A DNA stretch of 64,000 nucleotides, taken from positions 1 through 64,000 of the forward strand of contig RZUM01000011.1 in NCBI GenBank assembly GCA_004193205.1. The letters run 5' to 3'. The position numbers were made by a program, and so were the translations under genes. Shown one piece after another: positions 43,381-52,692 of this stretch. This DNA is from Gordonia sediminis (lineage in GTDB: Bacteria > Actinomycetota > Actinomycetes > Mycobacteriales > Mycobacteriaceae). How positions within the stretch are numbered: position 1 is the stretch's first letter; each line of letters begins with the position of its first letter. The notes beneath the pieces were generated by a model. The model was not told the origin of the DNA and searched no databases. It saw only the letters and a list, made by a program, of their open reading frames with translations.

Positions 43381-45395
43381 CAGGCTGCTCCCTTCTCGGT
43401 GGTGTCGCGGACGATCTGGGTGAGGGCGCCTGCCTCGAGGTGAGCGAGCTTCACGTAGTCGGCTCGGAGGCGTTCGGCCAACGTCTGTGCGAGACCCAGA
43501 CGCATTGCCCCGCTCTCACAGTCGATCACGACAGACGCCATACCGCGGTCGGCGACCAGGTCGGCTGCCTGACGAGATCGGGCGAGGGCATCGGTTCCAG
43601 CGGTGGCGCGGGCATCGGTGATGACGATCAACAGCGGGCGGCAGGAGGGATCGCGCAATTGCTCACGTCGGGTGACGTCGAGCGTTTCGAGCAGTCCTTC
43701 GGCGAGCGGTGTGCGACCACCCGCCGGTAGGTCGTCCAATCGCCGAGCGGCGATGTCCACCGACTTCGTCGGCGGCAGGGCCAGCGTCGCGGTCGAGCCG
43801 CGGAAAGTGATCAGGCCGATCCGATCTCGACGCCGATAGGCGTCGAGCAGGAGTGAGAGGATCGCAGTCTTGACCGACTGCATCCGCTCGCGGGCGGCCA
43901 CTGATCCCGACATGTCGACGACGAAGAGCACCAGGTTCGATTCCCGTCCCTCGCGCACCGCCCACCTGAGGTCCTCGGCGCACAGGCGCAACCGCCCGCT
44001 GCCCCGACCACCGTTCTTCGCCGCGGCGAAGACGGTCCCGGTCAGGTGCAACCCGGCCCCCTCGGCTGCACTCGCAACAACGCCGATCCGCAACCCCGAC
44101 CGGGTCTGCGCGCGGCTGCGCCGGCCCGCCTGCCCGACACCTACCCCTCCGACAGCGAACAGTCGAGGTGCGAATGGTTTCTGCGCACCGACTGTGGAGA
44201 CCGGCGTCGGTGCTCCCGGGTTCGACTCCGCGGTCGACGAGGCATCCGGCGCGTGATCGGGACCGCCGTCAAAGGGGGTCTTGTCGTCGGCGCCGGGTGC
44301 GGCTTCTCCCGATCCTGGCCCGTCATCGTCTGGTCCATCGGGCTGGTCGCCGTGCGGCGGGCTGTCTTGGGGGAGTAGCTCGTCGAGGACGTCGTCGTCG
44401 ATCCCCGGAGCGTCGAAGGGATTGCGCCGGCGGCGGTGGGGGAGCGCAAGGCGGGCTGCCACTCTGATGTCGTCGACGGTGACGCAGCGCCGGCCGTCCC
44501 ATGCTGCATGGGCGATTGCGGCGCGCGCAGTCACAATATCGGCACGCAGTCCGTCGACACCGAATGCCGAGCACACCTCGGCGATCTGCAAGAGCGAGTC
44601 GTCGGTGATCTGTACCTCCGGCATCAAGCCTCGCGCGGAGGAAATTCTCTGTCGCAGAGAGTCTTCCGAATATTGATAGGTTCGGCAGAACGACGCCGGG
44701 TCCGCATCGAAGGCGAGGCGCCGGCGGACAACCTCGACGCGATACGCAGGCTGGTTCGGCGCGGAGATCTCCGCCGTCAAACCGAACCTGTCCAGCAGTT
44801 GCGGCCGCAGCTCACCCTCTTCGGGATTCATCGTGCCGATCAGGACGAACCGGGCGGCGTGAGTGATCGACAGCCCGTCGCGCTCGACGGTTTGCTGTCC
44901 CATCGCCGCGGCGTCGAGCAGCAGGTCGACGAGATGATCATGGAGAAGGTTGACCTCGTCGACATACAGGATCCCGCGGTGCGCCTGGGCGACGAGTCCG
45001 GGCTCGAACGCGATCGATCCGCTGGTGAGTGCCTGCTCGACGTTGATCGAGCCCACGAGGCGGTCTTCCGTCGCGCCGACAGGTAGTTCGACAAGCCGCA
45101 CGGGTCGTGTTTCAGCACGCGCGTCCGGACCGTAGGGGGCATCCGGAGACAACGGTTCAGGGTCAGCGGGATCGGAGGAGAATCGGTCTCCCTCGATGAC
45201 TTCAATCGGGGGAAGCACAGCTGCGAGCGCGCGCACCAGCGTCGACTTCGCCGTACCCTTCTCGCCGCGCACGAGGACTCCGCCGATGTCGGGGGAGATC
45301 GCCGTCAGAATCAACGCGAGCGCCATGTCATCGAGCCCATGCTCGGAATCCGGATCTCCACCGACAACGGCGGTGAACGGGTAGCGATACTTCAC
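43380..45395 (-). CDS. ChlI-ChlD fused AAA+/VWA subunit of a cobaltochelatase
   Basis: Predicted protein of 671 aa. Residues 1-330 are a ChlI-like AAA+ domain with Walker [11 protein letters not shown], Walker [11 protein letters not shown] and the sensor [20 protein letters not shown]. Residues 345-430 are a Pro/Asp/Gly-rich linker. From about 470 is a ChlD-like von Willebrand A domain with the MIDAS DMSGS. Such fusions drive cobalt insertion with CobN in actinobacteria. CobN itself (about 1,200 aa) is not in this window. The GTG start at 45395 has GGAG upstream and sits behind a riboswitch-like leader. Confidence 0.85.
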   Translation of the reverse strand: MKYRYPFTAVVGGDPDSEHGLDDMALALILTAISPDIGGVLVRGEKGTAKSTLVRALAAVLPPIEVIEGDRFSSDPADPEPLSPDAPYGPDARAETRPVRLVELPVGATEDRLVGSINVEQALTSGSIAFEPGLVAQAHRGILYVDEVNLLHDHLVDLLLDAAAMGQQTVERDGLSITHAARFVLIGTMNPEEGELRPQLLDRFGLTAEISAPNQPAYRVEVVRRRLAFDADPASFCRTYQYSEDSLRQRISSARGLMPEVQITDDSLLQIAEVCSAFGVDGLRADIVTARAAIAHAAWDGRRCVTVDDIRVAARLALPHRRRRNPFDAPGIDDDVLDELLPQDSPPHGDQPDGPDDDGPGSGEAAPGADDKTPFDGGPDHAPDASSTAESNPGAPTPVSTVGAQKPFAPRLFAVGGVGVGQAGRRSRAQTRSGLRIGVVASAAEGAGLHLTGTVFAAAKNGGRGSGRLRLCAEDLRWAVREGRESNLVLFVVDMSGSVAARERMQSVKTAILSLLLDAYRRRDRIGLITFRGSTATLALPPTKSVDIAARRLDDLPAGGRTPLAEGLLETLDVTRREQLRDPSCRPLLIVITDARATAGTDALARSRQAADLVADRGMASVVIDCESGAMRLGLAQTLAERLRADYVKLAHLEAGALTQIVRDTTEKGAA

Positions 45396-45434
45396 GGGGG
45401 CTCCACTCGGTCCAACAGGGTGTTGGTCAAATCC

Positions 45435-45535
45435 AAGGTCGGTACGCGGACTCTTCGGGACACGCTGTGCGTGGCGGCGAAACACCGGAGCAGATCTGTG
45501 CCGGAGTCTCACCGGCTTACCTGTTGTCGTGTGGG
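45435..45535 (-). promoter_or_regulatory. cobalamin riboswitch-like leader of the chlID operon
   Basis: On the minus strand GCCGGTGAGACTCCGGC (45516-45500) followed by ACAG matches the core of a cobalamin riboswitch. GAAGAGTCCGCG (45456-45445) is a weak match to the closing GGAGTCAGACC element, and the middle ACAG...GTGT arm is imperfect. The leader lies 40-140 nt upstream of the chelatase start, so AdoCbl control of chlID-cobO-cobBC-cobT-cobS is likely. Confidence 0.62.
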
Positions 45536-45591
45536 CACACCATGATTGCGGTCCACACGTACCTTGTTACCAGTCAGGCTATCATCGCTGC

Positions 45592-46800
45592 GTGCTCGAT
45601 TTCGATAGTCATCTCACAATTGTTGGTATCGGTTCGGACGGATGGGGCGGCTTATCCGTTTCCGTTCAACAGATCTTGCGGGAGGCGGAGATCGTCCTCG
45701 GATCGCCACGGCAGCTGGCCCTGCTACCCGAGCAGGATGGGCAGCGGCGAGTGGCTTGGCCATCACCGCTTCGGTCGAACCTGCCTGGGCTGCTCGACGA
45801 GGTTCGTGGCCACCGAACCGTCGTTCTCGCGTCGGGAGATCCGCTGGTCAGTGGAATCGGTGCCACACTGATCGATCTCGTTGGCGCCGAACATCTTACG
45901 ATCGTTCCCCACGTGTCGTCAGTTGCCCTGGCGCGAGCGAGGCTGGGCTGGCCATCGGACACCGTCGCAGCGGTGAGTGTCGTCGGTCGCGATGTGCATG
46001 CGGTGTTGCGCGAAGTAGCGCCTGGCCGTCGGATCCTGGTGCTCTCGTCCGACGAGCGCACCCCGGGTGAGGTGGCGACATTGCTGGTCGACCGGGGTTA
46101 CGGTGACAGTCGATTCGTGGTACTCGGCGATCTCGGAAACGACAACGAAAGTCGTTGCGATGCCACAGCATCGACCTTTGTGGGCACCGCACCCCGACTG
46201 AATGTCATAGCGCTGGAGATCCGGGGGCCGCTGAGCGCCGGATGGTCTCCCGGCCTCCCCGACTCCCTGTTCGAAAATGACGGGCAGCTCACGAAACGTG
46301 ATGTCCGGGCGGCGGCACTCGCGCGCCTGATGCCGGTCCCGGGGCAGTTGCTGTGGGATGTCGGAGCCGGTGCCGGGTCGGTCGGTATCGAATGGATGCG
46401 TGCCGACCCCACCTGTCGGACGATTGCCATCGAGGCCAATGACGAAAGGGCGCAACGGATACTGCGCAACTCACAGTCGCTGGGTGTACCAGCCCTGCGG
46501 ATCGTCAACGGTTCGGCTCCCGAGAGTCTGTCGGATCTGCCGGCGCCGCACGCGATCTTCATCGGCGGTGGCGTCACCCGGCCAGGAGTTCTCGAAGCCT
46601 GCCTGTCCCGGCTGCTGCCCGGTGGTCGTCTCGTCGCGCACGGAGTCACTCTGGAGACGGAGTTGTTGCTGGCGCACTCCTTTCAGGAACACGGCGGTGA
46701 GCTGGTGCGTCTGTCGGTTGAAAGTACTGCTCCGGTAGGGTCATTCACTGGTTGGACACCGAGCCGCACCATCACACAGTGGTTTTTCACCAAGCTGTGA
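45592..46800 (+). CDS. cobL: precorrin-6Y C5,15-methyltransferase (decarboxylating) CobL
   Basis: Predicted protein of 402 aa with two methyltransferase domains. The N-terminal tetrapyrrole methylase (CbiE-like) begins LTIVGIGSDGWGGLS and has LASGDPLVSGIG. The C-terminal CbiT-like domain has LWDVGAGAGSVGIEWM, the SAM loop. It methylates C-5 and C-15 and decarboxylates precorrin-6B. GTG 45592 follows a TATCAT -10 box (45580-45585) by 6 nt, which points to a leaderless message. Its end overlaps the convergent bluB gene by 14 nt. Confidence 0.93.
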   Translation: MLDFDSHLTIVGIGSDGWGGLSVSVQQILREAEIVLGSPRQLALLPEQDGQRRVAWPSPLRSNLPGLLDEVRGHRTVVLASGDPLVSGIGATLIDLVGAEHLTIVPHVSSVALARARLGWPSDTVAAVSVVGRDVHAVLREVAPGRRILVLSSDERTPGEVATLLVDRGYGDSRFVVLGDLGNDNESRCDATASTFVGTAPRLNVIALEIRGPLSAGWSPGLPDSLFENDGQLTKRDVRAAALARLMPVPGQLLWDVGAGAGSVGIEWMRADPTCRTIAIEANDERAQRILRNSQSLGVPALRIVNGSAPESLSDLPAPHAIFIGGGVTRPGVLEACLSRLLPGGRLVAHGVTLETELLLAHSFQEHGGELVRLSVESTAPVGSFTGWTPSRTITQWFFTKL

Positions 46801-47479
46801 GGTGACGGCGCTTGCCTTCGGATTGGTAATATTCCTCGTGGAGAAATTCTGTCAGCGGGGTTCTGTGCCGCCATCCGTACTTCTCGAGGTCGGGTATGGG
46901 GGGCAGCTGCGAGACCGGGCCGACACACAGCCATGCGATCGGGCGGGTGTGGTCCGGCATGCGTAACAGATTCCGCAGGAACGATTCTCGATAAAACGAC
47001 ACCCACCCGACGCCGAGGCCTTCTGCGGTGGCGGCCAACCACAGGTTCTGGATGGCGCAGACCGCGGAATACAGACCGGCATCGTCGATCGCGTGTCGCC
47101 CGAGGACTTGGGGCCCGCCGCGTGTCGGATCGAATCCGATCGCGATTCCGAGTCCGGCCTCACGGATGCCTTCGATCTTGATGCGCTCGAAGGTGGTCGC
47201 GCGTTCGCCGGACAAACTCGCCGCGAATACGTTCCGCTCCTGCTCGACGTGCTCGTGAAAGGCATTCAATGTCTTCGGGTTCCGAACCACGATGAAATCC
47301 CAGGGCTGAGATAGGCCGACCGATGGTGCGGCGTGCGCAGCCGACAGGATTCGGGTGAGCACCTCGGATCGGATCGGCTCGCCGGTGAATTCCCGTCGGG
47401 TGTCCCGGCGTCGGTTGATGATCTCGTACAGTTCGCCGGCTCGCCCGGGAATGTCATCGGCGCTGACTGACATGGTCAC
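46787..47479 (-). CDS. bluB: 5,6-dimethylbenzimidazole synthase BluB
   Basis: Predicted flavin enzyme of 230 aa that breaks reduced FMN with oxygen to give the lower ligand of B12. The nitroreductase-like fold has RRRDTRREFTGEPI, APSVGLSQPWDFIVV and GVGWVSFYRESFLRNLLRMP, and the BluB-specific Asp/Ser positions lie in these segments. The start is GTG 47479 overlapping the cobM stop by 4 nt; ATG two codons later is the alternative. It makes the DMB used by CobT. Confidence 0.92.
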   Translation of the reverse strand: MTMSVSADDIPGRAGELYEIINRRRDTRREFTGEPIRSEVLTRILSAAHAAPSVGLSQPWDFIVVRNPKTLNAFHEHVEQERNVFAASLSGERATTFERIKIEGIREAGLGIAIGFDPTRGGPQVLGRHAIDDAGLYSAVCAIQNLWLAATAEGLGVGWVSFYRESFLRNLLRMPDHTRPIAWLCVGPVSQLPPIPDLEKYGWRHRTPLTEFLHEEYYQSEGKRRHLTAW

Positions 47480-48261
47480 AGTTGGCCTCCTCGTGTCTTG
47501 ACCGATCGGTCGCGGTGGACGTCGTACAAAAAGCTCTCTCCGGCATCGGGGTTGGGTTGTTTCATCAGGGCGTGTCCGACCATGATGACGGCGGCCTGTC
47601 GAAGCCGGGCCGCTTCGACGGCGTCAGCAATGTCGGTGACCGTACCGCGCAGAATGAGCTCTTCGGGTTGAGATGCCCGGTAGACCACCGCGACCGGACA
47701 GTCTCGGCCGTAATACGGCTCGAGCTCTTGCATGATCTCGCGCACCTTGGTGATGGCCAGATGAAGCACGAGTGTCGCCCCGGTCGCGGCGAATGATTGC
47801 AGCGACTCGGTGTCGGGCATCTCGGTCGAGCGTCGCTGCATGCGGGTCAGGACCACCGACTGCGCGACGCGGGGAACCGTCAACTCGTGTCCGATCCCCG
47901 CGGCCGCGGCGGCGTAGGCGGGCACCCCCGGGGTGACCCGCCAAGGTACACCGGCGCGGTCGAGGCGCCGTGTCTGCTCCGACATTGCGCTGTACACCGA
48001 TGGATCACCGGACACGAGTCGGATTACGCGGTGCCCCTTGCGGTATGACGACACGATGGTGGTGACTATCGCGTCGAGATCAAGATCCTGGGTGTCGATC
48101 AGCTCCGCCCGGGGCGAGCACAATGTCAGCATGGCCGGGTCGATGTAGGTGCCCGGGAACAGCACGGTGTCGGCGTCGCCGAGCATACGAGTTGCCCGCA
48201 CCGTGAGCAGGTCCGCCGCGCCGGGTCCCGCGCCGACGAATTCGACGTCGTATTGCCTCAT
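47476..48261 (-). CDS. cobM: precorrin-4 C11-methyltransferase CobM
   Basis: Predicted protein of 261 aa with the tetrapyrrole methylase fold: VEFVGAGPGAADLLTVRA, LVSGDPSVYSA and VTPGVPAYAAAAAGIGHELT. It uses S-adenosylmethionine to methylate C-11 of precorrin-4. ATG 48261 overlaps the cobIJ stop as ATGA. It is the fourth gene of the cobG operon. Confidence 0.94.
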   Translation of the reverse strand: MRQYDVEFVGAGPGAADLLTVRATRMLGDADTVLFPGTYIDPAMLTLCSPRAELIDTQDLDLDAIVTTIVSSYRKGHRVIRLVSGDPSVYSAMSEQTRRLDRAGVPWRVTPGVPAYAAAAAGIGHELTVPRVAQSVVLTRMQRRSTEMPDTESLQSFAATGATLVLHLAITKVREIMQELEPYYGRDCPVAVVYRASQPEELILRGTVTDIADAVEAARLRQAAVIMVGHALMKQPNPDAGESFLYDVHRDRSVKTRGGQL

Positions 48262-49781
48262 TTGACCCACCGTGGAGTCCACACGCGCCCGCGCTCGGTC
48301 GCCCGCGTGGTCGATGATCCGACGATCACCAGACATTTCATGTCGATGGAATCGGTGTCGAGATCGCCGAGACTCGTGACGATCAGGGATTCCTCGGCGC
48401 GGCCGACATCGCGACCCACGACGACCACGGTATCCGCAGGACGATGCTCCAAGAGGATTTTGCGGGCATCGGCGATCTGGTCAGGCCGGGCTCTCGACGC
48501 CGGATTGTAGAGGGCAAGAACGAGATCGGCGTCGGCGATGGCACGCAACCTGGCGTCGATGGCCCTCCAGGGTTTGAGCCGGTCCGACAGGTTCATGACC
48601 GCGAAGTCGGCTCCGATCGGGGCGCCGGCCAGCGCTGCAACCGCCTGGACCGCAGAGACCCCGGGCAGCACCCGGATGGGAACCGATGCATAGCGTTCAT
48701 CCTCGGCGGCCTCGAAAACCGCTGCGGCCATGCCGAAAACCCCGGCGTCCCCGCCGGAGACAACCGCGACCCGTTCTCCCCGTGACGCGAAATCGAGTGC
48801 GAGGCGAGCACGGTCGAGTTCGACGGTGTTGCCACTGGCGTGGCGTCGCAATCCTTCCCGCTGAGGTACCCGGGCGACATACGGTGCATATCCGACAACG
48901 TGATCCACGCGGGACAGGATGTCGGTGACCTCGGGGGTCATCCAGCGGTCGGGGCCCGGACCCAGTCCGACGATGACCAGCTCTGCCGCCGGGTTGGCTA
49001 CTTTCGGTGAGGATTCGGTGTGTCGCTCGCGTGCTGGCTCTCGGGACCGTTGCCCATTCAGGGAATCGCCGTTCACCACGATGAGGGAGAGATAGGGCAC
49101 CGAGGATTCGTCGACGTCGGCGACCGGCAGGTGGCGTTGCTCGGGATGTCCGGCACGCTCGATGTACATGGCGTGGTCGAGACGGCCTGCGGCCGCAAGG
49201 GCGCGACGCACGGCAGGAAATGTGCGACCCAGCTTCATGATGATCGCGCCGTCGGTATCGGCGAGACGGCGTGCGAGTTCGGCCTCCGGAAGGGTTCCGG
49301 GCAGGACGGTGAGGACATCGGTCTGGCGTACCAGCGGAGACGCGACGGCTGCCGTTGCCGCGGCGAAAGCTGGTACGCCACTGATCACTTGGGTGTCGAA
49401 CCGGTCCGCCAGACGATCGTGCATGTACATGTACGACCCGTAGAAGAGTGGATCGCCCTCGGCAAGGAGGGCGACGCTGCGGCCGGCCGCCAGGTGCGTG
49501 GACAATCGTCGCGCGCTGTCCTCGTAGAAGTCGGCCAACGCTCCGGCGTAGCCGCCCGGGTGTGCGGTCGTTCCGGTCGTCACGGGGTAGCGCAATTCTT
49601 CCTCGATCACACCTGGGGGGATGAGTTCGGCCGCGATGCTGCGAGCGTAGGACCGTTTGCTTACTCCGGCGTGGTAGGCGACGACATCGGCCTCGCCGAT
49701 GATGCGGGCGGCCTTCAAGGTGATGAGTTCGGGGTCCCCGGGCCCGAGGCCGACGCCATACAGTGTTCCGGTGGTGGTCAT
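48258..49781 (-). CDS. cobIJ: fused CobI-CobJ (precorrin-2 C20- and precorrin-3B C17-methyltransferase)
   Basis: Predicted two-domain protein of 507 aa. Residues 1-240 are CobI (YGVGLGPGDPELITLKAARI, LLAEGDPLFYGSY). Residues 268-507 are CobJ (LVIVGLGPGPDRWMTPEV, VVSGGDAGVFGMA, LPGVSAVQAVAALAGAPIG). The linker near residues 245-265 is polar. This fusion is usual in mycobacteria and relatives and places two SAM-dependent steps on one chain around the CobG step. Confidence 0.94.
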   Translation of the reverse strand: MTTTGTLYGVGLGPGDPELITLKAARIIGEADVVAYHAGVSKRSYARSIAAELIPPGVIEEELRYPVTTGTTAHPGGYAGALADFYEDSARRLSTHLAAGRSVALLAEGDPLFYGSYMYMHDRLADRFDTQVISGVPAFAAATAAVASPLVRQTDVLTVLPGTLPEAELARRLADTDGAIIMKLGRTFPAVRRALAAAGRLDHAMYIERAGHPEQRHLPVADVDESSVPYLSLIVVNGDSLNGQRSREPARERHTESSPKVANPAAELVIVGLGPGPDRWMTPEVTDILSRVDHVVGYAPYVARVPQREGLRRHASGNTVELDRARLALDFASRGERVAVVSGGDAGVFGMAAAVFEAAEDERYASVPIRVLPGVSAVQAVAALAGAPIGADFAVMNLSDRLKPWRAIDARLRAIADADLVLALYNPASRARPDQIADARKILLEHRPADTVVVVGRDVGRAEESLIVTSLGDLDTDSIDMKCLVIVGSSTTRATERGRVWTPRWVK

Positions 49782-50455
49782 TCGTCCTCCGTGGCAAGGG
49801 CATTGATCGCTGATGAGGTCATGGCGGAGCCGCCTCGACGGCCGCGAACGGTCACATACGGGATGTCGATGCCGTGGTCGGCGGCCAGGTTCGCGAGCGC
49901 GACCTTGGACTCGTCGGCACCGATGAAGCCGACCGGGCACCCGATGATCGCTGCGGGGCGTGGTGCGCCGTCGATGAGCATTTCGAGAAGGTGGAACAGG
50001 GCCGTCGGTGCATTGCCGATGGCGACAACAGATCCGGCGAGGTGAGGCTCCCACAGTGAGACCGCGGCGGCGGTACGCGTCGTTCGCCATTCGGCGGCGA
50101 GTGTCGGGACCCGCTGATCGCGCAGGAAGCAGTGGACGTCATTGGCGGCCGGCAACCGAGACGCGGTGACGCCGGTCGACACCATGAACGCGTCACACAG
50201 GATGGATGCACCCGATTTGAGGGCCTCGCGTGCCCTGGTGACCAGCTGTGGATGGATGACCAGGTCGGCGGCGAGGTCGGTCTGGCCGGTGCCGTGGATC
50301 ATGCGCACCGCGAGCTTTTCGGCGTCTGCCGGGATTCGGGTCAGATCGGACTCCCGTCGAATGGTGGCGAACGATTCGACGTAGATCTCGGGCCCGTTGT
50401 CGATGTAGGTGTATCGCTTGATCGGCCGCGCCAAGGTGGGGTGAACAGGGTTCAT
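49778..50455 (-). CDS. cobH: precorrin-8X methylmutase CobH
   Basis: Predicted protein of 225 aa that moves the methyl group from C-11 to C-12 to give hydrogenobyrinic acid. RMIHGTGQTDLAADLVI contains the catalytic His, and GNAPTALFHLLEMLIDGAPR and IIGCPVGFIGADESK are family signatures. It has a GGAGG site inside the end of cobG, and its ATG overlaps the cobG stop. Confidence 0.94.
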   Translation of the reverse strand: MNPVHPTLARPIKRYTYIDNGPEIYVESFATIRRESDLTRIPADAEKLAVRMIHGTGQTDLAADLVIHPQLVTRAREALKSGASILCDAFMVSTGVTASRLPAANDVHCFLRDQRVPTLAAEWRTTRTAAAVSLWEPHLAGSVVAIGNAPTALFHLLEMLIDGAPRPAAIIGCPVGFIGADESKVALANLAADHGIDIPYVTVRGRRGGSAMTSSAINALATEDE

Positions 50456-51354
50456 CGCGGAACCTCCGTGTTGTCGGGGACAAAGATGCCGTGCCAGGGA
50501 GTGATGACGAGCGTTGTATCGAGGCTGTCGGCCAGCGCGATCAGCGATCGGCCCACCGCCGGCGTCAGCACGCCTCCACGCACGTAGACGTGGATGCCTC
50601 CCGCCACCGCACCGTACGCCAGCGGTTCGCTGCGCATCGCCATTCGGTGGTCGTGGGGCGCCGCGGGTGCGATCTCGTTGTCGCACTCACGAACATGCCA
50701 CGCGGCGTCGGCTCCTGCGCCGCGAACACGCAGGAACTGGTGGGCCAGCCGCGCGAGCTCATCGGCGGCCCCCTCGAGGTAAACGACCGACGACCAGTTG
50801 TCGCCCACGCGCAACTGGGCCACCTCGGAATCCAGGGCGATCAACCCGAGGTCGGTGCCTCGCAGGCCGGTGCCGGTCAGGCGATCCAGCATGTCACCGC
50901 GACCGTCGTCGAGCGTGAAGAGGAAACGACCGGGCAGACCGCCCAGAGCCTTGTCGGTGATCAGATGGTGGTCGAGCCGCAACGCCACCCGCCGCATGTC
51001 GGTGCGTCCGCCCCAGATGCCCGTCTGCGGTGACACCAGAATGTTTCGCGTCAGCTCGCCCGACCGCGTCGGCAGGAGTCCCGTGGCCTCGATTCGGTCG
51101 ACGACGCGCGGATCGAGTCCCTTCGAATCACCCGGCAACCCGCGGAGCTGCAGATTGGCACGTCGGGTCAGGTGAATACGACCGTCGCCGAACGTGGCAC
51201 TGACCGCGAGCAGGTCCGACAGTTGCTGCGGGCGAATCGCGCCGCCGACGAGGCGCAGACGCACCAGCAGCCCGTCAGCGGCAGGCCATGGACGCCCGAC
51301 GCCAGGACATCGATCACCTCGGGTTCGGGCAGGGGTGGGGTGAGAGCGGGTCAT
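50452..51354 (-). CDS. cobG: CobG-like precorrin-3B synthase, C-terminally short
   Basis: Predicted protein of 300 aa. The N-terminal DRCPGVGRPWPAADGLLVRL and HLTRRANLQLRGL follow the sulfite/nitrite-reductase ferredoxin-like fold of CobG. CobG normally ends with a [4Fe-4S] domain bearing four Cys after the TPWxGxxxP segment. Here the protein stops 10 residues past TPWHGIF, and only two Cys occur in the whole chain. The stop overlaps cobH cleanly, so this is not an obvious frameshift. It leads a minus-strand operon of five genes. The activity is doubtful unless another protein supplies the lost part. Confidence 0.75.
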   Translation of the reverse strand: MTRSHPTPARTRGDRCPGVGRPWPAADGLLVRLRLVGGAIRPQQLSDLLAVSATFGDGRIHLTRRANLQLRGLPGDSKGLDPRVVDRIEATGLLPTRSGELTRNILVSPQTGIWGGRTDMRRVALRLDHHLITDKALGGLPGRFLFTLDDGRGDMLDRLTGTGLRGTDLGLIALDSEVAQLRVGDNWSSVVYLEGAADELARLAHQFLRVRGAGADAAWHVRECDNEIAPAAPHDHRMAMRSEPLAYGAVAGGIHVYVRGGVLTPAVGRSLIALADSLDTTLVITPWHGIFVPDNTEVPR

Positions 51355-51444
51355 CGGTTCATCCCATGACGGCGAGTGCACTAGGTCGGGTGAGGAGCGG
51401 TGACGGCTTCCGGGGGTGACGGTACCGATGACAAGGACGGACTA

Positions 51445-51491
51445 TTGCGCGAATCACACCTACCATCCTATGGTAGGGCCACACGATATGG
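51445..51491 (+). promoter_or_regulatory. promoter and operator of cbiMNQO
   Basis: A TTGCGC -35 (51445-51450) and TATGGT -10 (51469-51474) have an 18-bp spacer. CCTACCAT (51459-51466) and ATGGTAGG (51470-51477) form a perfect 8-bp inverted repeat over the -10. CTATGGTAGGGCCACACG (51468-51485) recurs with one change at the hcm promoter (57382-57399). A GntR repressor is the likely binder. Confidence 0.65.
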
Positions 51492-51602
51492 AAGGTGGGA
51501 CCTTGACTTCATCGTCGATTCGGCCCGACGACCAGCGGCGTCCTGTCATTGTCGAGGGTGTCTGCACACAGCGCCCGGATACGACGACGTGGGGAGCAAC
51601 TC

Positions 51603-52307
51603 ATGCACATCGCTGAAGGTTTTCTGCCTCCGGCTCAGGCTGCGGCCTGGACGGTGGTCGCAGCACCGTTCGTGATCCACGGCGCGGTTGCGGTGGTGCG
51701 GGAAGTGCGGGAGCGGCCCGAGAGTCGCCTCCTACTCGGTGCCGCGGGTGCGTTCACCTTTGTCCTCTCGGCGATCAAGTTGCCATCGGTGACCGGCAGT
51801 TCGAGCCACCCCACCGGAACCGGCCTGGGCGCAGTACTTTTCCGGCCCCCGGTGATGGCCTTCCTGGGCACGGTGGTGCTCTTGTTTCAGGCGCTGCTCT
51901 TGGCGCACGGAGGAATAACGACCCTGGGTGCCAACGCCTTCTCCATGGCAATAGTCGGACCCTGGGTCGGCTATCTCGCCTGGCGGTTGGCCAAGCTGGC
52001 CCGCGCGCCGATGGCCATGGGGATCTTCGCGGCCATGTTCTGTGCGGACCTGTCGACCTATTGCACGACCTCGGTGCAGTTGGGTCTGGCCTTCCCGGAC
52101 CCGTCGAGCGGTGTACTAGGGGCGACCCTCAAGTTTCTCTCGGTCTTCGCAGTATCGCAGATTCCCCTCGCGATTCTTGAAGGTCTTGCCGGGATACTCA
52201 TCTTCCGCGTTCTTCGGCGCGTGGCGTTGCCCGAACTCATCGGACTGGGCGTGGTGGAACGCGACAATGCTGAGGTTGCGAAGAGCAATGAGGGGGTGCA
52301 GCCATGA
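51603..52307 (+). CDS. cbiM: cobalt ECF transporter S component CbiM
   Basis: Predicted membrane protein of 234 aa. [16 protein letters not shown] at the N-terminus forms the metal site with the amino group and His2; [18 protein letters not shown] and [17 protein letters not shown] are typical. It captures Co2+. ATG 51603 is chosen because cleavage-free N-terminal MHI is needed for metal binding and GGGGAG lies 6 nt upstream. It overlaps cbiN. Confidence 0.95.
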   Translation: MHIAEGFLPPAQAAAWTVVAAPFVIHGAVAVVREVRERPESRLLLGAAGAFTFVLSAIKLPSVTGSSSHPTGTGLGAVLFRPPVMAFLGTVVLLFQALLLAHGGITTLGANAFSMAIVGPWVGYLAWRLAKLARAPMAMGIFAAMFCADLSTYCTTSVQLGLAFPDPSSGVLGATLKFLSVFAVSQIPLAILEGLAGILIFRVLRRVALPELIGLGVVERDNAEVAKSNEGVQP

Positions 52308-52657
52308 TTCGGCGCCATCGATCCTTCCTGGTGACCGCCGGGCTACTGGTGGCGATGGTCGCCATCTTCAGCCTGTCGATGTGGCTCAATCGAAATGCCC
52401 CAACAGACTCGCGATTTGTTGGAACCGACACGGCCGCAACCGAACACATCGAGCAGTCACACCCGGGGTACAAGCCGTGGTTCAAGTCGGTGTTCACGCC
52501 GAAATCCGGCGAGATCGAATCGGGCCTCTTCGCCATGCAAGCCGCGGCGGGGGCCGGGGTCTTCGGATTCGCCCTCGGTGCACTGTGGCAGCGTCGGCGT
52601 GAATCCGCCCGCGGGGTAAGCGACGACACGTCGGCGCGCGGAACAGACTCAGCGTAG
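52304..52657 (+). CDS. cbiN: cobalt transport protein CbiN
   Basis: Predicted small protein of 117 aa with two transmembrane helices (about residues 8-28 and 77-95) flanking an outside loop with [20 protein letters not shown], which matches CbiN. It helps load Co2+ onto CbiM. Its ATG overlaps the cbiM stop by 4 nt. Confidence 0.92.
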   Translation: MIRRHRSFLVTAGLLVAMVAIFSLSMWLNRNAPTDSRFVGTDTAATEHIEQSHPGYKPWFKSVFTPKSGEIESGLFAMQAAAGAGVFGFALGALWQRRRESARGVSDDTSARGTDSA

Positions 52658-52692
52658 GCCCTCGGGATGGTAACCATGATGGAGATCACCAG

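Noticed and set aside
43380-45395. Annotation as magnesium chelatase for chlorophyll
   Set aside because: It is inside a cobalamin operon with cobO, cobBC, cobT and cobS, and no chlorophyll genes are present.
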